The position numbers were made by a program, and so were the translations under genes. Shown one piece after another: positions 32,403 through 44,882 of a DNA stretch of 64,000 bases. This stretch comes from Rhizopus sp. PT2906 (Eukaryota > Mucoromycota > Mucoromycetes > Mucorales > Rhizopodaceae): positions 124,001 through 188,000 of the forward strand of contig JAMYHX010000011.1 of the NCBI GenBank assembly GCA_025529335.1, read 5' to 3'. The stretch's first letter is position 1; each line of letters starts with the position of its first letter. The notes beneath the pieces were generated by a model that was not told the origin of the DNA, ran no database searches, and saw only the letters and a program-made list of their open reading frames with translations.

Positions 32403-34153
32403 CTAAAATAACAAATCATCAAATGCAGAAGATTGCTTAGTTTGCTGTTGCTGCTGTCGCTGTTGTGGTTGTTGTTGTTGTTGAACGTTGGAGGAATTTG
32501 CTGCACCCCAGTTGCCCCAGTTTGCACTAGATGATGAGTTTCTTAATGCGTTCATAGAAGGGCCAGTCGAGGGCTTTGCAGGTTCTGACTTCTTGCCCAA
32601 TGAATCTAAACTCACAAAAGAGGAGGCCTGTGACCAAATGCCACCGATGGATGTGTTACTTTCTGTTTCAGAGACTTTCCCAGTATTCTTTATCTGCGTG
32701 GCTTGTTGAATCGGAGACGAGGTGTTTGATGGAATTGTGCGGTTTGCTGCAAGAGTATCATAGGACATGGCCTGTGACAGCATCAAGCCTGAACCTTGCT
32801 GCTGAGGTGCAGGTGGGGCGGTAAAGCTATCATCGCCTAATAAGTCAAAGATGTCATTGGTTTTCTTTGAAGCTGCAGTGGTATTGGTAGTGATAGCAGT
32901 GGCTGTAGAAGCATGGCCCTGAGCTGTAGCAGTAGTTGATGGTGGAGCAGGAGCACTTTGGAAGTCATCAAAATCATCTTTAACAAGAAAAAGATAAGTC
33001 AGCCATAATAACATTCCCTTTTTTTAATACTTTACCATCAGCTCCATTACCAGCAGCAAAATCACCCCAGTCATCATCATTCGTAGCTTGTTTATGGGCC
33101 ATAGCAGGTTCATCAAAATCAAACAGATCATTTGCGGTTACTTTTGCCTTCGACTGTGATGCTTCAGCTCTCGAACTAGATGCAGATGAAGGTGTTGTAG
33201 CTGTTGTTGCCCGCGTAGGTGGAGGTGATGATGGCTCATCATATTTCTTAGTTATATCAGAATCATAAAAGTCGTTTTGGGCACTATCTGAGCCAAAGCC
33301 TTCAAATCGAGGGTTGCTGCTGTAACTTCCACCACTGTAGCCTCCCGAAGAGGCAAACATCATTCCACCATCAGAACCAACTCCAGTATACTTACTTCTG
33401 TTCTTCTTTGCCTTTTTACGTTCTTCTTTAATAGCATCTGTATTATTTAGTAGTTCAACCAATTCTTTGGCTCGATTACGCACTTTATTAAATGTGTTAG
33501 AACGTGATAATCCAATTATAGCTTAACTCTTACCATTTATGCCTTGATCTTTTCCTTTTTCATCAACGTAATGGAAGTTTTTCATCATTTTTATCATTGA
33601 GATATGAGATCTAGCGTCATCTACAACACGTTCTGAACCATTTTTAACTAAATACTCGAGTAATACAAGAGACTGGAAGTGTGATGGTTAGTGTTGATAG
33701 CTCTTTTTAAAAAATGTGTACCTTATAAATCTGTCTCCAATATCTAGCCTCCTTTTCTGTGAATCGCTTATAGATTGTGGGCATAATTTCATTAAAGTAT
33801 TGACTATGTTTAAATAAGTATGCAAATATGAATACGTTTAATAGTAATTACTAATTGTAGGTGCCTTGAGCAATTTCCTGCATTAAAGTACTTGAAGCAC
33901 CCCAAGCTTCGTTATTTGTCGCTTCATGGACTTTAGCTTCCATCTCGGTATAGTTAAGGACGACATTTTTACTGAGAAAGGATAGTTCAGTTATTTTGCT
34001 GTTTATCTATTTTATTACATTTACACTTTATTGATGACTTCCTATAAATGTAACTTATTTAATATCACATTATCTTATTAACCAAAGACTGATACATACA
34101 CGCACTTCCCATAAGTCAGGGATGCTCAAATTCAAATTCGAAAAGGAATTCAT
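32403..34153 (-). CDS. ENT3: Epsin-like ENTH-domain clathrin adaptor (Ent3/epsinR type)
   Basis: Exons 34153-34100, 34041-34025 (17 nt), 33971-33852, 33803-33722, 33672-33534, 33482-33036 and 32977-32403 encode 477 aa. Residues 1-150 are the ENTH domain: LWEVREVINK, VVLNYTEMEAKVHEATNNEAWGA, RYWRQIYKSLVLLEYLVKNGSERVVDD, FHYVDEKGKDQGINVRNRAKELVELL. These match Ent3 and human epsinR/CLINT1 rather than Ent1/2, and no UIM is seen. The rest is low-complexity with acidic-aromatic peptides (DDDWGDFAAG, DDFDDFQSA, FDLLGDD) expected to bind clathrin adaptor ears, a polyQ stretch and a C-terminal FDDLLF. It should act in TGN-endosome traffic. The 17-nt exon is required: without it phase fails and EVINK is lost. 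Confidence 0.9.
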
Positions 34154-35385
34154 ATTTACTTTATCGAAAAGAAAGACTTAGAGATGAATAGATCGCTTTT
34201 TTAATTATATTGTCGCTATGTGAATTCTCTCCTTGAAAGCTTCACTGTCGATTGGACAATGTAATACATGAACACCTGCGCTGTCATCCTTTTGTTGCAT
34301 ACAGACAATTTATTTGATGAATCGCGCATTTCCATGGTCTTATTTTTTGATTCATGATGCTACTATTATAAGGTCATATTTGTAATATTTCTATTACCAC
34401 AAATTGTGGTCAACCAAAACTGTAAGGTATTTTTGTTTGTTGATCTATGTGAACGAAGAAATGTATACTCTTATTCAAAAGTATCATCATGAAGATTTGA
34501 GAACTTTACTGCCCTTTTTGGGATCATGTAAGCTTTTTTCAGGAAATTCTAATCTTCAACAGTTGATCGCGAACAGAAGTCAATATTTCTTTTTTCTGTT
34601 ATCCTCAGCATGGACGGTATAGAACTTGTGCTTCTGTACAAGTGTCGTCTAATATTTGCATTATGCAAATGTTAGTGATTGAGTAAACGAAAATAGATAT
34701 ATGTATTTATATGTTACCTTTTCAACTATTATGTACATCTTTTTGAGTTTCTGACTTGATTAATGAACGTTTATTGCTGGCAACCAGGTACTATCTTTTA
34801 AAATTTGGAGAGCTTCATCGCTTACATTCAACATATTCGTGAACATTTCGTCGTTAATGTCTATACAATGTTCAAAAAGAAAAATGAAGCGTCTTATATG
34901 GATCCTAGACTGTCTATCATGCATTACAGATTCAGCACAAGCAATGAAAGCCAGTAGTACTTTAATCCTTGTAGTTTGTGGCTTTTGCTGGAAAAGGACA
35001 TATGCATAGAGAACAACGTAAAACCTCATTGGAAAGTATTCCGTTGTATTATAGGGCGCACTACCTTTAACGTTCATTCTTCTTCAAGGTGACGCCTTTG
35101 GGTTGATCAACTATTCAAGCGCGTTTAGATAAAGAAACAAATCTTGTTGGGGAATTTCGACATAAAGATTTCAAAATGATCGCACACAAAAAATAACAAA
35201 GAAGCATGCGAATGCACAGCATCAAATTCTTTGATAAATATATTCTTTCCTCCCTTTTAATTCCTCTTCTTTTTTTTTTTCCTCATCTTTTTATTTTATA
35301 AATCTACTTTCCTGTTCATACGTCGATGATCGAGTAAACGCGTATTTCATAGATTCGCAGCACCAAGAAATGGTCATATTGATGA
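34154..35385. other. Gene-poor stretch
   Basis: Contains a 105-codon ORF (35077-34760, -) with no recognised domain or coding signature and no splice partners, and a T-rich tract (35262-35300). No gene is supported. Confidence 0.45.
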
Positions 35386-36335
35386 TATACTGGCGTTTAC
35401 TTAGCTGTTCACAGTCGAAAAGCATGTCTGGCCAGCGTTAGTACACTGCAGGCGTTGACGTGGTTGGTTCTCCCTGTGATCATTCTTTGAACTCTCATTA
35501 TCTCTTTTATTTTTTACCAAAGGTAATGGGGTGTTACATCGACAAGAGCGGGCGGGCGGAGCAATACTTTCGAACTGGCCATGGACCACACATGTGGAAA
35601 GGGCTCGACTGTCTGGGGACTCGGTTAGGGCATTAGAGTAGAAACCTGCACTTTGGGCGGAGATCCGAACGGCTAGATATCCGGTCCTGAGTATGACGAT
35701 GGCCAGAGTTGCCTGCTGTAGTGGTTTCCTTTAGTCAAGACTGTTGTTCTCGAGCCAACAGAGGGCTGTGTCGACCCACACGAGTGAGCGGAGTAGGATT
35801 ACCCAAACGTCAAAGTGAATCAAGTTTGCCGTAGGGGCCTTTACAAGATAGGCTTGGTTTGCACTCGTGGAAAGCATCTTCCTATCGAATCGTCTTGGCA
35901 TCCCGGCGGGGCGAGGAAAGAACGATATATAGCTAGCCGTAGTCCGTATCTTGACTCGGGTGAGCGTCTGGAGCTGGTATTGGTTTGAAAAACAAGGGGC
36001 CAGGTATTCAATGGGGGACTTGCCAAGGGTGGCAGGCAAAAAATCCCCCGTCCGCGGTGAAGCTCGATGGGCTAGATTTCCGTCCTCGGAGGCGACGAAG
36101 GCCTCAGGCCGCCTGGGGACTTCACCTAAATGACATCTTTACTCCTGGACACGAGCGAGCGATGGGCAACCGTCGTCGAAAAGAGCCCACACTACCGGGG
36201 AACTTGGTAAGGTGGTAATAAAGCTTGCGCTTCGTGCATACATCACTTGCTTGATGGGGTCCCCTCTATCCATGACGGGGACGGTTTGGCGTCTCTGGCT
36301 TAGGATGTGTCATGCCAGGAATCATTACCTGTATA
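35386..36335. other. GC-rich non-coding block, probable transposon fragment or structured repeat
   Basis: Clearly richer in G+C and CpG than its surroundings on either side, with no ORF above about 100 codons and no recognised domain. Related words recur inside it: GGGGACTCGGTTAGGGC (about 35615), GGGGGACTTGCCAAGGGTGG (about 36013) and CGGGGAACTTGGTAAGGTGG (about 36197); also CACGAGTGAGCGG (35778), CTCGGGTGAGCGTCTGG (35956) and CACGAGCGAGCGATGG (36149). It ends near a T10 run (36338). I do not see conserved rRNA cores. It may be a solo LTR, a LINE 5' region or a non-autonomous element. Confidence 0.5.
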
Positions 36336-38134
36336 CTTTTTTTTTTGTAAAAGAATACAACGAAAAAAGAAATACTTTTGCAAAGGAATCAAAACTCAAC
36401 TGTACTCTTGGATAACAACAAATGGATGAACATATGGCTTAAAGCAAGGTTTGATCTTGAAAATATAAATGTGATTGTAAAATACTAACAGGCAGCTTTT
36501 GAGTAGATCAATCAAAGAAACAGACAATGGAATCTTGTGAACACAATCACGAAATGGAAGAACTAGAAGAATAACGGAATCTGCTTAGAGTTGGCTCTAA
36601 TCTCAAAACAGTGGCATCTGTCTCACTTTTTGAAGCTTAAAAATCAAATCAACATTATGTCCAATACAAGCAACTCTGTGCCAAAAAGCAACCTACATCA
36701 TATAAGCTGCATCAAGTCAAACTGAATACGCCTGTACACTAAAAGCTGGTCGACGAATATCATGGACCTGCAATCTGCCTTTGTTATATTTAAACCTATG
36801 CTGCCGATAATAAAAAATGTCCATGCTTACTGTCTATGTTATTCGATGACTTAATAAAGATATTTGTCCCCAATTGCTCTTTTAATAATTATATCATGTC
36901 AGTTTTAGTCATGGGTGTCTGCTTTGAATGCTTTACTGTCAACGACTCATTCAAACAACAGCAACTACAAGTTTAGATATTCAACATCAAAATTAACATG
37001 TATATCGGCGATAAAGGAGTTCTTTGCATATAATTGAAAATTCCTTAAGCCTAAAAAATCATATATGGACGTTTCCAAATGTTATTTATTGATATAGAAA
37101 CCAATTTAACAACTCAAGTTCTTTTTTAAAAATGACCTTCTTGTTATGATACGCGATTGTGTATCTCCATAATTAACCAATCTTACAGAGTTGTACCTGC
37201 AATATCGAGAAGTTTTACTATGAATTCTTTCACATGATGAATGGGCCAGAATAAACCTGGTTTAGCCCTTCAAATCACCCATAATTATCTCTATCTCTGC
37301 TTATACCATAGAATACCTGAGAGTGTTTTCTTTTTCACTTCAGGTTCAAAAGCTTCAGTGCTGCGGCCTAGCTGTGAGCTATTCATTTTATATTGCACTC
37401 CTTCAACTACAAAAGGATCCAACCTTTTCACTTACTTCGCGTTCACTTTCTGTGTGAAGCTCACTCCTTGATATTTCACAATAGCCATTCTTGCTATCCA
37501 GTTTGATCATCCAAGCGGATTTTGTAAAAGCATGATTTCTACGGTCTGTTGCCATTTTTGGAGGTCATCGTTGTCTTCTGTGACATGACTTTTACTACTT
37601 GAAGCAGCTACCATTCTTGATCTTATATGCTGCTGATCAAGATCACAAGCGGTATTGATTAAACCTACTTCAGTAACTTATGTTTATGCTCTTTCATGGA
37701 TTACCTACAGTCTGCCATAGTCCAAAGATAAATAATACCGTCTCTTTTCCACCTTACTGTTTACCAAAAGGAGCAAAGTTACACTCCTTGGAGTGCAAGC
37801 TCCATTTATTTAATCCCCAGCTTAACTTCTTTATTATAACAAAAGATACTAATTTCTCAAGAAAAATTTATCCTTGTTATTACAAAAAGTTTATAAAGTC
37901 TTTATAAAATTAACTTTTTATAAGATTTCTACTGACTTATTATAGGACTTAGCTTTTCTTGCTGTGTTACCAGCCCAAGCCAATTATCCCATAATAAATG
38001 GCCAGAGCAAGCAACAGAGCAAGCAACAGAGACAGCAGCAGAGAGAGCAGAAGAGTAAGCAACAGAACAAATGGTGGAAGGGCCGGTCGTAGGCATATGA
38101 AGGAACTTCTATAGAAATGAGTGGAAAGGGAGCT
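36336..38134. other. 1.8 kb without a supported gene
   Basis: AT-rich. Broken ORFs near 37170-37470 on both strands carry stops and no recognised domain. An imperfect CAAGCAACAGAG repeat occurs at 38005-38070. Confidence 0.5.
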
Positions 38135-39032
38135 TCAATGAACTGGAAAGGCATATTTCTTGGCATAAGTGGAGACGCATCCTCTCGTGGACTTGAACTT
38201 TTTGATGGGCCGGGTGAGAGAGCGTTCCATACTCGTTCCATCATCAATGCCTTCACGAATTCTTTTTATGGAACGAGGCTTAGTAGGTGAAGGAGTGGGA
38301 TGGGTAAAGGAGAGAAAGGAAGAGATAAAGGAATGAAAGAAGGTCCATCCCTCTCATGCTCAAAAGCAGAAAGTTCAGGACACGACAAAGAACGAGATAA
38401 CGAAGGACGAGGAGGGGTGGATACAGGCAAAAGTTCAAATGAAGGTGATGGGTTAACAGAAGAAAAAGAAGGTAATGAGCGAGAGGAAGACAGGCAGGTG
38501 AAGTTGTGTCAGAGGGAGAAACGACAACAGAAGGAACGCCAGGAAGAAACACGTCAGCGGAAAAAGAGACAGAGGAATTTAGGCAGCAGCGAGGTGAAGA
38601 GATAGTCATGAGGACAGACACAGGGTATCGGTCAAAGCAGCCTCTACCAAACTGTGTTGAACGACGAAGAGCAGAAAGAAGGGAGGATTCAAGGCGTGAG
38701 ACAGGAGGAGGAGTGAAAGTCGTATGACCAAAGGGGAAGCTCTTGACCACATAGCTAGTGTCAGCACTGCCAGGGTATAACCGTCGTTTTTTTAGAGGCA
38801 CAGCCTCGTTGACTACAGTATCATGTCGATGCTTCTTCGGAAAGGTATGCCACGATAGGTCATCGCGCAAGACGCGCACCTGTTCCTCAGGAAGCTCATG
38901 CATGAGCGTTCCGACATGAATGCGTTGGATTAAAGGACATACTCGGTCTGAATAGATCATTTCTGCCTTTTCGTATGTAGTAGTTAAAAGCTTGTGAGTC
39001 GCTTGAAAGTATTGGAAACAAGCTTCAGACAT
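38135..39032 (-). CDS. Hypothetical protein, 3' gene structure unresolved
   Basis: The first 145 codons from the ATG at 39032 look genuinely coding: charged, mixed-composition sequence such as YEKAEMIYSDRVCPLIQRIH, a KKRR patch and PHxxTFTPPPVSRLESS-like Ser/Pro content. From about 38590 the same frame becomes Leu-rich and ends at 38280. A Ser/Pro-rich reading (SFELLPVSTPPRPSLSRS) appears in a second frame, and a basic, well-formed tail (TKPRSIKRIREGIDD ... KKYAFPVH) in a third, ending at 38135. Either small introns or frameshifts in the CT-rich tract join these parts. I do not recognise the family. The plus-strand Lys/Glu-rich ORF over the same bases is a shadow. Confidence 0.4.
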
Positions 39033-40547
39033 CTTTGAATAAATGAATCGTAAAGAAAAAAAAGAGAAAAAAGAGGAAAAAAATGGAAAATGCTATTTTT
39101 GTAATCTTTTATTTACTCATTAGCTAGCTTATCAGTGTCTAATTTGCACTTCCCATCTCTTCTTTTACTGTTATTCAAAGCAAGTAAAATAAAGCAAACA
39201 ACTACTTTTCCACTTTTGCTTTCGTTGATTTCTTCCCTTCCTCATCTTTTTTTCTTCTTATACAACATATATTTCACTTTTTTCAAGTCATGTTGGCTCT
39301 TGCAATAAAATAAAACAATATGGCTCATTTCATAGAAACATCCATCTTCCGTTGTTTGTTACTTACGTTTTTAGAGTGTGAATCTATTTTTGTTGATCCT
39401 TCTTTTTGATGATTATTTTGCATCTGTAGCCTAGCAACATGCTGTTATAACATTACTTGTTGCCATAAAGCCAATTTGTCATGCCTTGCTTGATGATAAA
39501 AGTGCAAACAGTGAGGTATAAAATTATATTATGCAGACATTTATCACCCCTATTTCATCGTTACACTAAACTTTATCGACGCACACTGCCATCATGTGCT
39601 TTTGTAAAATAAAGGAATCAAAAGAGGATAATAAGCCATGGAATAGCCTTATTTTCTGATAATCTAAGAATAAAACGGGATTAATGGGAAGTTCACATGC
39701 CAAAAAATGAGGAGAGATCGACTGTCTACGATAATATTTTGCTTTGGTTAATCTAAGTGAGCTTTGCATGAGTATAAACTTCAAAATCATAAACTGACAT
39801 AGTTAGTTACAGAATGGATATTAATAAGTAGCAACACATTGCTGTATGATTCTTAAAGAAGAGGCATTAAGTAGCTTGGTGATTCTATTTAGGTTTGCTT
39901 TCAAAAGAACTGCATTACTTATAATGACTACTTCAACCGTAGATATGTAACTTATCATAAAGTCTTTTAGCTATACTTGATAGTCATGGTCTCCCTTATT
40001 GAATTTGGGTTATTTGTTTCTCAGCGATATTTAGCTTAAAGTGTAAGCAGGGCTATGATTAATAATGATGAAAGGATTTTAATATAAAGATGAAGAAGAG
40101 AGAAATATTACTGATTTAGAAATTACAACTTTTACACCAATACTCATAAATAGATAATTTATCGTCAATATATCACAATGTTTGAATTCCAAGAAGATCT
40201 GTCTTTTACTACTCTTATTCCAGATCCTCACTTATACTGCCATTGCACATCTATTGTTACGTCTAGTAATACATTGGGTAACGTCGTGTCAAGTTAGTTT
40301 TATCTCAGTCTTATCGTAATATGAAATGACAGTTTGTCACACAATCGACTTGAAGGAATATAAAAAACTGATTAAATTTATTTTAAAATATCATTCTTTA
40401 CCACAAGAATTGTATCTTTAACTTAACAAAAACACTTGGAAACCTAAACTGACTTCTATTTCCTATCCACAGAATAAATATGTATTATCACTCTTCTATT
40501 CACAATAAGACACAGCCCGGTCAGTCCGCATCTTGCAGTAGCGACCT
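39033..40547. other. 1.5 kb gene-free stretch
   Basis: AT-rich with only one 74-codon ORF on the minus strand (39790-39566) that shows no domain. A T/C-rich tract (39210-39290) may belong to the 5' flank of the minus-strand gene above. Confidence 0.5.
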
Positions 40548-41275
40548 TTGTTGAAAGGTACAACCCTTGGCTCGATCCTCATTGACATCATTCCTGTTAT
40601 AAACAGGCTACTCTTTGGCCACGAAATATCCGCTACTTGTGGAGGTGATGGTAACGTGTGGAGTGTTGAAGACATTATTCGCTGTGATTCCAACAAAAGC
40701 TTCGTCGAGATCACTACTTCTCACATTTTTCGGGAAGAAGCTATTAAGGCCGGTGTTTCCTTATCGTCCTTCGAGAAACGATTTTTTGGATATCCTTTCT
40801 TGTCACCAGATTCCAACATCCTTCAAATTATCTTTTTTAATCTTCCTCGTCTATATGGTCGATTTAAAGAAGGTATACAGGAGATATGTCATGATATGTT
40901 TATCAACTTGAGCCGTTATGGCATTATCGTTGACTGTGGTACTGTTCGCAGCTTAATCGGTATTATTTGGGTTGAGGATACGCAATAGTGATTCTGCTCT
41001 TACTCAAGTACTTAGTCTTGTCGATTGTCCCAAAAAGAAATTTGAAAATTAGTTGCTATAACTGCAATGAGATAGGTCATATGACTGAATCTTGCTCTCG
41101 TCGTTACTCCGACGCATCGTCAGAAAGAACTATTCATAAGGCCCGGAAGACACCTTCTACCAAGTCTCCTAACGCACGATCAACTCCTACTAAGCCTTTA
41201 GAGGCAACCTTTTCATTGCCCACTGAGAAATCTGTTGTCCCAAAAGACCCTGTCTTCACAATAAACGCAGGTTAT
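40548..41275 (+). pseudogene. Gag-like (LINE ORF1 or LTR gag) retroelement relic with CCHC zinc knuckle
   Basis: Two ORFs in different frames: 40548-40988 (146 codons) and 40988-41278. The second contains CYNCNEIGHMTESC, a CX2CX4HX4C zinc knuckle of the type that follows retroelement gag domains, and then a basic Ser/Thr/Pro-rich tail. The first ORF could be the body of the gag-like protein. The two do not join in frame, so the copy is decayed. A 20-bp A run lies at 41904-41923 on the same strand and could be a poly(A) tail, but no reverse transcriptase domain is visible in between. Confidence 0.5.
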
Positions 41276-44211
41276 TAACTTGTTACTCGATCAGGAAAAA
41301 GTGTACGATAGAGTATACCAGACTGTCTCCGTCAGATGCTTTCTAATTTTATATAAATACCCTTGTTTATTTTTATTTAATAAAAACTTTCGTCGATCAT
41401 CACATTATTCTTATTGTCCTTAGGCTATCCGCCTATTCCTCTTTTCTCTATTCATCTGTACCTACCGCCAATCGTCCGCTCTTACCTAATAAGTCCTATT
41501 CTCTATAGATCAATCTTCAAGCCCTTAGCACCACCCTGTCTTGCCTTTATTAGTTATACTATCCAACGTCCTAGTCCCTCCTCCCCCTTCCTAGCTGAAA
41601 ATGCAACTCATTACAAGATTGTAACGCAAATAGAATCACCTTCAGCTCTCGAATATTGACATAATGTTCTTTTTCTTCTTTTATCCAAAATCTGGGTGTT
41701 TTCATTACTCTAGATGCGACCCTCTCTATCCTGTATCCAAGACTTCGGTATAAACTCTTGGGTCCAGTTTCTGCAAGATCCTTGAAAGGTATCCTAACTA
41801 GGGTGTCTATTCTTCATTTCTATTTGTTGGGTTCACCAGGCTAGTTCCTCTTTCGTAGCCTCTAACAGCGTACACAGACTCTCCCCCAACTATATACATG
41901 ACCAAAAAAAAAAAAAAAAAAAATACGCGTATCATCCAGGCAATACATTATCCATATACCTCGATTGGTTCCTCTAATGTCGGAATGCCCTCCCTCCTTC
42001 TCTCCTTCCCTCCATCTTGAAATGGTGGAAATTTCTCTACAGCTTCGTTCATTACTTTGTTGATCCACTGGTGATAAGCAGAAGGATCTCAATCTCTCAT
42101 GGTCCTACATCTTCTTTTTCCATTGACGGTGAGAAACAAGAACCACGAATCCAGCTTGTATATTTGTCCATTATCTCAGGCTGGATGGAGGAAGCAAGGG
42201 GAAGATCAAGTGGAAGATTCATCATAACTATCATCATATGGCGAGCTTCGCCGATGCTGCCAGAACTCCATGACTATATCATTATTCGCCATCATGATGA
42301 AATGGTCGTGGCTTGACATAATCACTCCCTCCAAAGCCCATTAACCGCTCCAGCAAAATGGGAGCTTTACGGAAATCTCCCTTCTTCTAATACAGCTGAT
42401 CGACGCAAGCTTTTGGCCACTCTCAAAACTCTTTCGATGACTGACGTGATAGGCGTGATACTCGTCTTTGTTAATGTTCTTTGCAAACTTAATGTTGTTC
42501 AAATCGTCGGTTTTGTTGGTAGAAGTACAACATATCCTCAAGTCGGCCTTGTCACCTATGGCAGAGGGTTGAAACTTTACTGTTTCTTGCTGCTGGTCAA
42601 TTCTTTTGGGAAAAAATCAACATTGTATCAGCCTGGTAATAGTATTTGCTACTATGTAAAATTACCGTTTGCTGTAAAACTCTTTGACCAAACATCGACA
42701 GCATAATCCTGCTTTGTGCATTTGCTTACTTGTGTTTGAAGTATTGCCTGCTTCTTATGCATTAATTTGAGGGCTAAATATGAATATGAAGTGTGTTAAT
42801 TGAAAGAGTTGTATCTGGTTAAAGACAGAAAATTACTGTACATCGAAGAGTATATTTTGAAGAAAACCCTCTTCCCCCGTCATTGCAACACTTCATTTGA
42901 GAAGCATAAACATTCTTTATATATCCCTTTTCTGTCGTTGGGCATTGTTGTATTTGGGCTGACTACAATTTGAAGGAGAAGAAAAAAGAAAATTTAGAGT
43001 CTATGAACGCAGAGTCTATAGACCAAAAAAATCGCTTGAGCTTGTTCAAAGGGCCAGGAAAAAGAGTTTGCATGAATTGTTTCTTGTCGTAACAACATTT
43101 AATAGTTCCAATATTAAAGAAAGAGAATAGCTTTTTAATAAACAATGATAAATATGAACTCTAAAAGATCTTAAAAGGTTTATTTATTCTAATTGTAACT
43201 GTCTTAAAGCACTACAGCCTAATTAATTGTTCTCCAAGCAATATCTTATTAAAACGACCATAATGATTTCAGAAGCACCCTACGATGCCTTTTACTTGTG
43301 TCGTGGCAACAAGACTATACAATGAAACCAGTTTGGTCACATACAAAGAAAACACAGATAGTTTCTTGTGTCGGACATCAGCCCCCTCTTTACTCTTTAA
43401 AAGGTAAAATAGTCAACGTATGATGAGCAACAAGTACGATTCAATGTATTAACTATGAAAAGACCATTTGAACAGCGCCTCTAGTATTATCCATAAACAA
43501 CGGAATTCGGTGAATACAATAAAGAAAAGAGCAGCAGTCTATTTGTTTAATAAAGTGCTTTAATAGCCTATGCAACATATTGTTTGGAATCATATTACAA
43601 CTGCTGAATGACATGGAAATAGAAGTTTACGTTCTCTGTCTTGGTTGTTGCAGCCTGTTGGCAAGATAAAAGTGGCTATGCAAAGGGAGCACGTAGTTGA
43701 CTTGTTTTTTTTATAGCTCAGTTGCAAATGGTCCACATGGGTTACTACTTGTATGAGTTATGCCATAGATGGATGCTTCTGAAACGCTTTTCAGGGTGTG
43801 GTATCTAAGAATATTAAATAGACTCTACCTATTTTTTTCAATAGAAAATCTTGTTGCTTGTAACCAAATATATGATGGCTGTAACACAGTTACTTTGGAA
43901 TCCTCAACGAATGAACCTAGCACTAACCAAAGCAAGACTTGTAATTTAATGGGAGCAGGGCGGTTTTTATTGTAAAATAACATGAGATCGGATGTGTATG
44001 TATGAATATATATAAATATATATATATATATGTATAAGAGAAAAGAAGAGGATATAATATATAGAATATGCATCAAAAGAGAGTAAGTGAGCGAGAGACT
44101 GCATAGATAAAAGAAACAAAGGACAAAGGAAAGTTAAGGGTGGTTCAACAGGTGAATATTTTTTTAAGGAATGAATAAATCACATATAGAATTCTACAAG
44201 ATTAAGTAATA
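41276..44211. other. 2.9 kb repeat-relic / intergenic stretch
   Basis: Contains the A20 run at 41904-41923 and scattered short ORFs (42017-42316, 42413-42706, 43769-43975) without recognised domains. No reverse transcriptase, integrase or host gene could be supported. (TA)n runs lie at 44010-44035, close to the 3' end of the polarity-protein gene. Confidence 0.45.
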
Positions 44212-44850
44212 TTAATAGTCGTCGTCTGATAAAGCTGTATGGGGACGGTGATCCATCATGGCAGAGCCTCTCCACCCGCTATCCTTACTGATCAAGACTG
44301 AGGTATCTGATTTCTTTAAATAGTTGGCATCTGCCCACTCTTTAATAGCATCTAACATGGTCAGAATCTTATCTTCATTACCTCCAAACACATCTTTTTA
44401 CAATATGGTTAGCTTAGAAAAGAGAATGATTCCTTTGCAGGTTACCTTTGATCGTGTATCGTCCATCAACCTCTACACCCTCTCTGCCCATGAACTTGAA
44501 GGCAGCAACAATGTTATCAAGCATCATAACACTTACAGAACCACCCTTTTGAGCAGGAGGTCTGCGGATCGTCTTTTGACTGATGGCTTCAAGCAGTAGG
44601 ATGAGGGTATCACCGTTTCTGAATGCACTAGTAAGATCAATGACTTTTTTACCAGGAGGTAAATAAGAGTTTATCCATTCGATATATTGAGCGGCATTCC
44701 AATGATGTGATCTGTATTCTTCTTCATAATCATCCTCTTCTTCAGAAATACTGGATGTTATACTATGGTGGGAATCACTAAGGGGCAAGCTACGATGTTG
44801 AGGATCAATCAGATCTTCTTCTTCTTCCTCATGCAGATAATGCTGCTGCT

Positions 44851-44882
<32 letters not shown>

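Noticed and set aside
34760..35077. 105-codon ORF on the minus strand as a gene
   Set aside because: No domain, no splice partners, and it lies in a gene-poor stretch; chance ORF or relic.
35386..36335. Ribosomal RNA gene fragment
   Set aside because: GC content suggested it, but none of the universally conserved 18S, 5.8S, 28S or 5S cores could be found by eye.
38300..38727. Plus-strand Lys/Glu/Arg-rich ORFs
   Set aside because: Antisense readings of the Ser/Pro- and CT-rich tract in the minus-strand gene; no start context or domains.
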